The notes beneath the pieces are model-generated. The model was not told the DNA's origin and ran no database searches. It saw nothing but the letters and a program-made list of their open reading frames with translations. Of a stretch of DNA of 58,094 nucleotides, positions 52,607-58,094 are shown piece after piece. Position 1 is the stretch's first letter, and each line of letters begins with the position of its first letter. Source of the stretch: a virus. The DNA lies in IMG/VR virus record IMGVR_UViG_3300030380_000249, positions 1-58,094 of that record, one strand, 5' to 3'. The translations under genes and the position numbers were made by a program.

Positions 52607-52642
52607 GGGGCGGCAGGTAGCACGGCCTGTCGCCCCTTTTTT
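52607..52642 (+). terminator. Rho-independent terminator after ssb
   Basis: GGGGCGGCAGG and CCTGTCGCCCC pair (one G-T) with an 8-base loop, followed by six T. It would lower transcription of primase and later genes compared with SSB. Confidence 0.8.
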
Positions 52643-52654
52643 GCGGAGTAAGTG

Positions 52655-54187
52655 ATGACATTAGTTGACCGGTTCGCTGCGGCCTTTGAAGGCTCCAGCG
52701 TAGCACACGGTCAAACAACAGTAGGTGACGTTAGGAAGAACGGAAAGACAGAGGCAAAGAGTTTCATCGTCCGAGAGCCGTTGACCAAGCATTTGATCGA
52801 CAGCCATTTGCAGGGCGAACATGGGGTTGGTTCGATTCCGATCAATAGTCAGAACATGTGTAAGTTTGGTGCACTAGACATTGATACATATCCGGTTGAC
52901 CACCTAGCCATCTTGAAGAAGTGCCGCCGTTTTAAGCTACCACTTGTTGTTTGCCGTTCTAAATCAGGCGGGGCACATCTGTTCTTGTTCATGCAAGACT
53001 GGATTAGTGCAACAGACATGCGCGACCATCTGATGGAGTTCGCTGCCGTACTCGGCTACGGCGGATGTGAGGTGTTTCCAAAACAAAATAAGATTCTTGC
53101 CGAGCGAGGTGATGTCGGTAACTTCATTAATCTGCCGTACTTCTCGGCAGATAACACATTACGTTATGCGATAAATCAAAAGGGGGATGAGTTATCACTG
53201 GAGTCATTCCTTAAAGAGGTCGAGCGTAAAAAGGTCACGTTAGAGGATCTTCGTAAGTTAGATTTTTCGACCGACGATGATGAATTAAAAGAAATGCCAC
53301 CATGCTTGCGGATCATGTTCGCAACCTCTGTGCCAGACGGCACCAGAAACAAAGTCATGTTTCATGCGGCAGTGGCCGCGAAGATGATGAATCCAGATTC
53401 GTGGGAACGTACCCTTGAATCGTGGAATCAGAAGTATTGCAAACCATCATTGCCTGCCAATGAGATCGTCACGATCCAGAACCAGCACAAGAAAAAGGAC
53501 TATGGGTATCTCTGCAAGGACGAACCCATGGGCAGTCATTGTGATAAGACGGCCTGTCGGCAAGCCAAGTATGGCGTAGGCAAGAACGGTTCAATGCCTG
53601 GTATTACCGGACTCACAATACAAAAGTCGGAGCCGCGTCTGTACTTTCTGGATGTTGATGGCAAGCGACTGGAGTTATCCACCGAACAGTTACAAATGCC
53701 TTTGCAGTTCCAACGCGCATGTATGGAGCAGCTGGATGTCATGCCGCCGATCATGAAAGCGCACGATTGGCAGGAGTATGTAAACCGGATGCTCGAGACG
53801 GCTACTCATATTGAGGTGCCCAAAGAACTGACGATCAAAGGTCAGTTTGAAGAGCTGGTTGAGGTTTACTGTACTGGCAGGATTCGGGCGCGGTCACCGC
53901 AAGAGATGACGATTGGCAAGCCGTGGACAGAGAACGACATGACAATGTTCACGATCAAAGGACTGATGGAGTTTCTACGCAATCGTGGTTTCCGCGAACT
54001 GAAGCGTCCACAAATCCAGCAGCGACTCAAGGACATGAACAGTGGTCATGACTGTAACACTACCTACAAGTTTAAAGACGAAGATACCGGTCAATGGAAG
54101 AATCTTCGCGTCTGGTTTGTACCAGAGTTTGACAACACCGAAATCGACCTACCAACAGAGGAGATAGAAAATGACATACCCTTCTGA
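52655..54187 (+). CDS. AEP-type primase (TOTE/PrimPol-like)
   Basis: This 510-residue protein makes primers. The AEP catalytic site is GALDIDTYP (D75, D77) with SKSGGAHLFLF (102-112), followed by LGYGGCEVFPKQNK and DVGNFINLPYF, typical of TOTE-type and PrimPol primases. The C-terminal half has Cys (GYLCKDEPMGSHCDKTACRQAKYG) and ends with a winged-helix-like part and NDIPF, like an SSB tip. No helicase motif. The start ATG follows GGAG; a GTG just before is less likely. It overlaps the next gene by 17 bases. Confidence 0.8.
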   Translation: MTLVDRFAAAFEGSSVAHGQTTVGDVRKNGKTEAKSFIVREPLTKHLIDSHLQGEHGVGSIPINSQNMCKFGALDIDTYPVDHLAILKKCRRFKLPLVVCRSKSGGAHLFLFMQDWISATDMRDHLMEFAAVLGYGGCEVFPKQNKILAERGDVGNFINLPYFSADNTLRYAINQKGDELSLESFLKEVERKKVTLEDLRKLDFSTDDDELKEMPPCLRIMFATSVPDGTRNKVMFHAAVAAKMMNPDSWERTLESWNQKYCKPSLPANEIVTIQNQHKKKDYGYLCKDEPMGSHCDKTACRQAKYGVGKNGSMPGITGLTIQKSEPRLYFLDVDGKRLELSTEQLQMPLQFQRACMEQLDVMPPIMKAHDWQEYVNRMLETATHIEVPKELTIKGQFEELVEVYCTGRIRARSPQEMTIGKPWTENDMTMFTIKGLMEFLRNRGFRELKRPQIQQRLKDMNSGHDCNTTYKFKDEDTGQWKNLRVWFVPEFDNTEIDLPTEEIENDIPF

Positions 54188-54389
54188 TGAACGGTATCTC
54201 AAAGTGGGCGATGTAGTCGAATGGCTTGGTGTGGCGCGTTCAACGATCTACCGGTGGGTAGACGAAGGACATTTCCCCAAACCAGTCGTGCTTGGTCCTG
54301 AGAACGAAAAGAACAGCACAACTCGCTGGCTACGGACAGAGGTAGAGCATTGGCTTGAGTCTCGTCCACGCGACAGAGAAGACGGATGA
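54171..54389 (+). CDS. MerR/AlpA-type HTH protein
   Basis: It reads MTYPSDERYLKVGDVVEWLGVARSTIYRWVDEGHFPKPVVLGPENEKNSTTRWLRTEVEHWLESRPRDREDG. The winged-helix core 'YL-V-DVA-WLGV-RSTIYR-V--G-FP-P---G---TRW---EV--WL' is that of AlpA/excisionase-like regulators. It may control a phage promoter or help replication. No integrase is present, so excision is unlikely. It overlaps both neighbours. Confidence 0.85.
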   Translation: MTYPSDERYLKVGDVVEWLGVARSTIYRWVDEGHFPKPVVLGPENEKNSTTRWLRTEVEHWLESRPRDREDG

Positions 54390-55906
54390 CTGAGGAGACA
54401 CTCATCTTCGGGCCACCAGGGTGCGGTAAAACACACACGATGATTGAGATCGTGCGTCAGGAACTTGCTAACGGCACGCCTCCTGATCGTATCGGATTCG
54501 TGTCTTTCTCTCGCAAGTCCATCCAAGAAGCGAGAGAGCGAGTAAGCACCGCATTACAGCTTACTGAGAAGGATGTGCCGTGGTTCAAGACGCTACATTC
54601 AATCGGCTTCAACTGGTTGGGCATGGACAAGTCCGAGACGATACAATCGCCTGACTTTCACAAGCTGGGTGACATCTTGGGTATGCCCTTTGACCGTAGC
54701 ACTGCACAGGTTATGGAGGAGGGACTGGTGCCGTTGTCCATGAAAGAGGGCAATCGGTATCTGGAGATCATCAACCGAGCCAAGATGCGCTGTGTGAGTC
54801 TTGAGCATGAGTACAATGATCGAGCCGACTATGACTTGCATTGGAGCATGGTCAAGCGCGTGGATCAGATCTACGCAAAGTACAAGTCTGACTTGGGCAA
54901 GTATGACTTTGCGGACATGGTGGATCTGTTTGTTAAGCAAGGCACCGGCCCTGCCTTGGAGATCCTGATTGTTGATGAGGCGCAGGATCTGACACCGCTA
55001 CAGTGGAAGCAAGTTGCCATACTCAAGGAGAGGGCGGCAAAGGTCTGGTACGCAGGGGACGACGATCAGTGCATCCACCGCTGGAACGGCGTGGATTTGC
55101 ATAGCTTCATGAACGCTTGTGACAACAAGGTTATCTTGAACAAAAGCTACCGTGTGCCAGGGGAGGTGTTTGGTCTGGCAAACGAATTGGTTAACCGTAT
55201 TCATGTCAGACAAGAGAAGAACTGGAGTCCGCGTGACGCCGAGGGTTCCGTCAACTTTCACATGAATTGGTACGATGTGAACATTGATGAAGGTTCGTGG
55301 ACAATTATGGCGCGAACCAACAAATCCTTGAATCATATTCACCAAACTTTACGGGACGACGGGTATTTGTTTGAGCGATTTGGTAATTCCATGATCTCGC
55401 TTGAACTACTTGAGGCCATGAACATCTGGGAGCGGTTAGCCAAGGGCGAGACAGCCAGTGTCGGTGAGATCAAGAAGCTCTACGGCTACATGCCAAAGCA
55501 AGGCGACAAGGCGCTGTTGAAGCGTGCAGCGACCAAGACCTTTGACGCGGTGGATCCTCAAGGTTCCCACAACTACGACAATCTGGTGGCAGAGCATGGG
55601 TTGTTGGCACCTCAAGAGATGAGGCCAGAAGTCGTGGTCAATATGTCCCGCGAAGATCGCCGGTACATGGCGGCTGTGCGACGTAGGGGCGAGGATCTAA
55701 CCAAGCCAAGGATCAGTCTGTCTACCATCCACCGCATGAAGGGCGGGGAGGATGACAACGTCCTGTTGCTGACGGACTCGTCATACCCTGCGGTCAACGC
55801 ACCGGATCAGGACGATGAGCACCGCGTCTTCTACACCGCCGTCACTAGGGCAAGGGAGAATCTGCATGTCGTGGATTCGCGGTCACAATACAGGTATTCG
55901 ATATGA
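54386..55906 (+). CDS. SF1 (UvrD/Rep-like) DNA helicase
   Basis: This 506-residue protein has motif I GPPGCGKT (9-16), Ia FVSFSRKSIQEARER, II ILIVDEAQDLTPLQW, III WYAGDDDQCIHRWNG, IV SYRVPGEV, V ISLSTIHRMKGGEDDNVLLLTD and VI FYTAVTRARENLHVVDS. Together with the primase it is the likely replicative or repair helicase. It is shorter than UvrD because the inserted 2B domain is reduced. ATGA overlap with the HTH gene. Confidence 0.93.
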   Translation: MTEETLIFGPPGCGKTHTMIEIVRQELANGTPPDRIGFVSFSRKSIQEARERVSTALQLTEKDVPWFKTLHSIGFNWLGMDKSETIQSPDFHKLGDILGMPFDRSTAQVMEEGLVPLSMKEGNRYLEIINRAKMRCVSLEHEYNDRADYDLHWSMVKRVDQIYAKYKSDLGKYDFADMVDLFVKQGTGPALEILIVDEAQDLTPLQWKQVAILKERAAKVWYAGDDDQCIHRWNGVDLHSFMNACDNKVILNKSYRVPGEVFGLANELVNRIHVRQEKNWSPRDAEGSVNFHMNWYDVNIDEGSWTIMARTNKSLNHIHQTLRDDGYLFERFGNSMISLELLEAMNIWERLAKGETASVGEIKKLYGYMPKQGDKALLKRAATKTFDAVDPQGSHNYDNLVAEHGLLAPQEMRPEVVVNMSREDRRYMAAVRRRGEDLTKPRISLSTIHRMKGGEDDNVLLLTDSSYPAVNAPDQDDEHRVFYTAVTRARENLHVVDSRSQYRYSI

Positions 55907-56265
55907 TTAAGGTTCAAGATTCAAGCATTGAGGGTGTTGGTGTTTTTGCTGATCGCAACATTCTAAAGGATGAAGTGATTGAGGCCTGCTTCTATGTCGT
56001 TATAGACAATGACGATATCAAAGAGGGCAGTCGCCTTGATGATTATCTTTTTCAAAGTCCAGACAATGATGAGGACTACTACTGCGTGCTGGGCGCTGGG
56101 ATGATCTACAACCACGGATCAGATCCAAACGCTGAATGGCAGATATCCGAAACAGATAATAGGTTTCTAGAGTTCGTCGCTTTGCGGGACATAGCCGCAG
56201 GCGAAGAGATTGTTCACCATTACGGCGAGGACTATTGGGACACTCGCGAGGAGGAACAAAAATGA
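55903..56265 (+). CDS. SET-domain methyltransferase-like protein
   Basis: This 120-residue protein shows SET landmarks: EGVGVFADRNILKDEVIE (10-27, the GxGxFA start), IYNHGSDPNAEW (68-79, the NHS-xPN equivalent forming the knot) and GEEIVHHYGEDYW (100-112, the GEEL..DY end). These make the SAM- and lysine-binding core. The length equals small viral SET proteins. It would methylate a protein lysine, with target unknown. ATGA with both neighbours places it in the replication operon. Confidence 0.85.
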   Translation: MIKVQDSSIEGVGVFADRNILKDEVIEACFYVVIDNDDIKEGSRLDDYLFQSPDNDEDYYCVLGAGMIYNHGSDPNAEWQISETDNRFLEFVALRDIAAGEEIVHHYGEDYWDTREEEQK

Positions 56266-56531
56266 AACGTGACAAGCTACTCGACACCGCCAAGGACTTG
56301 GTCAATGGGCCGAGAGCCAGAGATTATGGCGATGCCTACGAGAACCATGAACGCGTGGCGCAACTCTGGTCTGTCATACTAGAGAAAGACGTTACGGTTT
56401 CTCAAGTTTATCAGTGTCTTACGGCGCTAAAACTTGCTAGACTAATTGTTACGCCGACGCATCAGGACTCGTGGATCGACATTGCTGGTTACGCGAGTCT
56501 CGGAGGAGAAGTAGATGGCAAAGGAAAATAG
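56262..56531 (+). CDS. DUF6378-like phage protein (89 aa)
   Basis: It starts MKRDKLLDTAKDLVNGPRARDYGDAYENHERVAQLWSVILEKDVTVSQVYQCLTALKLARLIVTPTHQDSWIDIAGYASLGGEV. The pattern 'L--A--LV-G-RA-DYG---EN--R-A-LWS--L...V....V---L--LK-ARL---P-H-DSW-DIAGYA' is common in phage genomes near polymerases or nucleotide enzymes. Function unknown. Start overlaps the SET stop (ATGA); polA starts inside its end. Confidence 0.75.
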   Translation: MKRDKLLDTAKDLVNGPRARDYGDAYENHERVAQLWSVILEKDVTVSQVYQCLTALKLARLIVTPTHQDSWIDIAGYASLGGEVDGKGK

Positions 56532-58094
56532 TCAGATCACGTTCCTACATAGGCTGGATCTGGACACCATAGAGAAGGACTGGGTGCCGCCGGAGGTGTT
56601 TCCTGACCTGCGGAACAGCAAGTTCATTGCCATTGACCTTGAGACTAACGATCCGAACCTGATGTCCTTGGGACCAGGGTGGGCGCGTGGTGACGGCTTC
56701 ATCGTAGGTGTAGCGGTAGCGGCTGGTGACTTCGTAGGCTACTACCCTATCGCCCATGAGGGTGGGGGCAACATCCCACAGAACAAGGTCATGAAGTGGT
56801 TGGCTGATCAGCTTGCTACGCCTGACATCCCCAAGGTCATGCACAACGCCACCTATGATGCTGGCTGGCTCCGGTGGGCAGGGGTCAAGATCCAAGGCAC
56901 GATCATCGACACGATGGTAGCGGCGCCACTACTGAACGAGAACAGGTTCAGCTACAGCCTCAACAATCTGGCTAAAGATTATCTAGACGAGCGCAAGGAT
57001 GAGAGAACACTCCGCGCTGCGGCGGCGGACCACGGCTTTGATCCCAAGGGTGAGATGTGGCGGCTCAACTCACGATTCGTGGGGGCGTATGCCGAGAAGG
57101 ATGCAGAGCTGACGCTCAAGCTGTGGAACATGTTGCATGTCGGACTCAAAGAACAGAGTCTTATGGATGTGTTCAATCTGGAGACCTCGCTGTTACCCGT
57201 TCTGTTGGACATGCGTGAGAAGGGCGTGAAGGTAAACATCGACGGTGCCGAGGCGGCAAAGAAAAAGCTGATTGGTCTCAAGAAGGATCTGGTTGCAGAC
57301 ATTAAACATGAAACAGGCGTGAGCGTAGAACCGTGGGTAGCCAAGAGCGTGGCGTCCGTCTTCGATCACCACAATCTGTACTATGAGAGAACAGAGAACA
57401 ACGGACAGCCATCCTTTACCAAGGCATTCCTGCAAGCCTGTTCGCATCCAGTCGCGGCAAAGATACTTAGGCTTCGTGAACTAGATAAGGCCAGTAATAC
57501 ATTTATTGATAACATTCTGAAGTTTGCCCACAAGGGGCGCATTCACTGCGAGTTTCATCAGCTACGGTCTGACGATGGCGGCACTGTCACTGGGCGGTTC
57601 TCCTCAAGCAACCCCAATCTTCAACAGATTCCGGCGCGGGATCCAGAGATTAAGGCCATGATCCGTGGTCTGTTCATCCCTGACGACGACTGCAAGTGGG
57701 GCAGCTTTGACTACTCAAGCCAAGAGCCAAGGCTCCTTGTCCACTACTGTGCAAGCATGGGCGCTAAGTACAAGAGTCCAATGATCGACAGCGTCGTGGA
57801 CGAGTATCACAAGGGCGATGCCGACTTCCACCAGATGGTGGCCGACATGGCGAACATCAGTCGCAAGCAGGCCAAGACCGTAAATTTGGGCATCATGTAT
57901 GGCATGGGTGTAGGCAAGCTGTCTCACACCATGGACATATCCAAGGACGAGGCCAAGGCACTGTTGGCACAGTACCACGAGAAGGTGCCGTTTGTGAAAG
58001 GCTTGGCGGATCTGGTGTCGGCACAAGCAAGTGCTCACGGCAAGATCCGCACCATGTCAGGGCGTCTGTGCCGGTTTGACATGTGGGAGCCAAA
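56515..58094 (+). CDS. polA: DNA polymerase I (family A), N-terminal part
   Basis: Open to the window end with 526 codons and no stop. It starts MAKENSQITFLHRLDLDTIEKD after GGAGGAG. The 3'-5' exonuclease has FIAIDLETNDP (D41, E43), MHNATYDAGWL and YAEKDAEL. Polymerase motif A is SFDYSSQEPRLL and motif B is RKQAKTVNLGIMYGMGVGKL. The last codons RFDMWEP line up with the first codons at base 2, so it is one gene cut at the window boundary. No 5'-3' nuclease domain, as in phage polymerases. Confidence 0.95.
   Translation, partial: MAKENSQITFLHRLDLDTIEKDWVPPEVFPDLRNSKFIAIDLETNDPNLMSLGPGWARGDGFIVGVAVAAGDFVGYYPIAHEGGGNIPQNKVMKWLADQLATPDIPKVMHNATYDAGWLRWAGVKIQGTIIDTMVAAPLLNENRFSYSLNNLAKDYLDERKDERTLRAAAADHGFDPKGEMWRLNSRFVGAYAEKDAELTLKLWNMLHVGLKEQSLMDVFNLETSLLPVLLDMREKGVKVNIDGAEAAKKKLIGLKKDLVADIKHETGVSVEPWVAKSVASVFDHHNLYYERTENNGQPSFTKAFLQACSHPVAAKILRLRELDKASNTFIDNILKFAHKGRIHCEFHQLRSDDGGTVTGRFSSSNPNLQQIPARDPEIKAMIRGLFIPDDDCKWGSFDYSSQEPRLLVHYCASMGAKYKSPMIDSVVDEYHKGDADFHQMVADMANISRKQAKTVNLGIMYGMGVGKLSHTMDISKDEAKALLAQYHEKVPFVKGLADLVSAQASAHGKIRTMSGRLCRFDMWEP
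58082..58094 (+). repeat. Terminal direct repeat, copy 2 (within polA)
   Basis: TGTGGGAGCCAAA equals bases 12-24. Together with the neighbouring aligned codons, this closes the genome into a circle of about 58,070 bases. Confidence 0.8.

Noticed and set aside
54171-54389. Excisionase of a lysogeny module
   Set aside because: The HTH protein is AlpA-like, but no integrase, repressor-Cro pair or attachment site is seen, so I treat it as a regulator.
1-58094. tRNA, rRNA, integrase or insertion-sequence genes
   Set aside because: I looked for cloverleaf-like GTTCGA arms, tyrosine/serine recombinase motifs and transposase DDE patterns and saw none. A short search by eye could miss a tRNA.

Overview
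The window is a near-complete genome of a lytic, short-tailed (podovirus-like) tailed bacteriophage of about 58.07 kb, probably from a marine or aquatic setting. The evidence is a full set of phage replication, packaging, capsid, neck, tail-fibre and lysis genes, near-continuous coding, no integrase, no tRNA and no host genes. Neck and portal proteins resemble the P22 type (portal, gp4-like, gp10-like). A family-A DNA polymerase, roughly 50% GC and the size recall HMO-2011-type marine podoviruses; that placement is inference from memory. Both window ends fall at the same place inside the DNA polymerase gene: the last 24 bases align with the first 24 (20 matches, 13 identical at the inner edge). 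The molecule is therefore circular or circularly permuted, cut arbitrarily in polA.

Layout. (1) 340-37,666, minus strand: one long late block. Read in its own direction it runs HlyC-like protein, a large virion protein, TerL, portal, membrane and lysis genes (including a holin), GroES, scaffold, major capsid protein, tandem hairpins, small very basic proteins, gp4-like neck genes, a 22-residue-repeat protein, an array of small tail-fibre cassettes, a gp10-like gene split in two, internal virion proteins and T4-type lysozyme. Most genes overlap by ATGA, TAATG or TGATG. (2) 37,667-38,070: divergent control region with a G-quadruplex motif and two perfect inverted repeats. (3) 38,071-41,526, plus strand: small early genes, several with their own promoter and terminator, separated by CCCGAA-type repeats. 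(4) 41,523-42,534, minus strand: a VRR-NUC-like nuclease and TerS, detached from TerL, preceded by 9-bp repeats and an AT-rich tract. (5) 42,873-46,406, plus strand: zinc-ribbon proteins, a cytosine-C5 methyltransferase, several hypotheticals, a ribbon-helix-helix regulator, an AT-hook protein and a protein carrying a copy of the capsid protein's N-terminal motif. (6) 46,436-51,123, minus strand: an operon of a SNF2-type helicase, small proteins, a YhhQ-like queuosine-precursor transporter, a TGT/DpdA-like protein, an XF1762/GNAT-like protein and a PP-loop (PAPS-reductase-like) protein. (7) 51,205 to the end and on to 343, plus strand: replication genes (SSB, AEP-type primase, HTH protein, SF1 helicase, SET-domain protein, DUF6378-like protein, DNA polymerase A).

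How it works together (inference). Early rightward transcripts make host-takeover and replication proteins. The leftward operon plus the C5 methyltransferase probably modify phage DNA against restriction, with 7-deazaguanine salvage as a testable idea. The long leftward late transcript builds the particle. The items most worth a second look are the exact 17-residue capsid N-terminal motif in an unrelated early protein, the salvage-type modification operon, the gp10-like gene split by a repeat cassette, the tail-fibre cassette array, the SSB-like C-terminal tip on the primase, and the repeat array upstream of terS.
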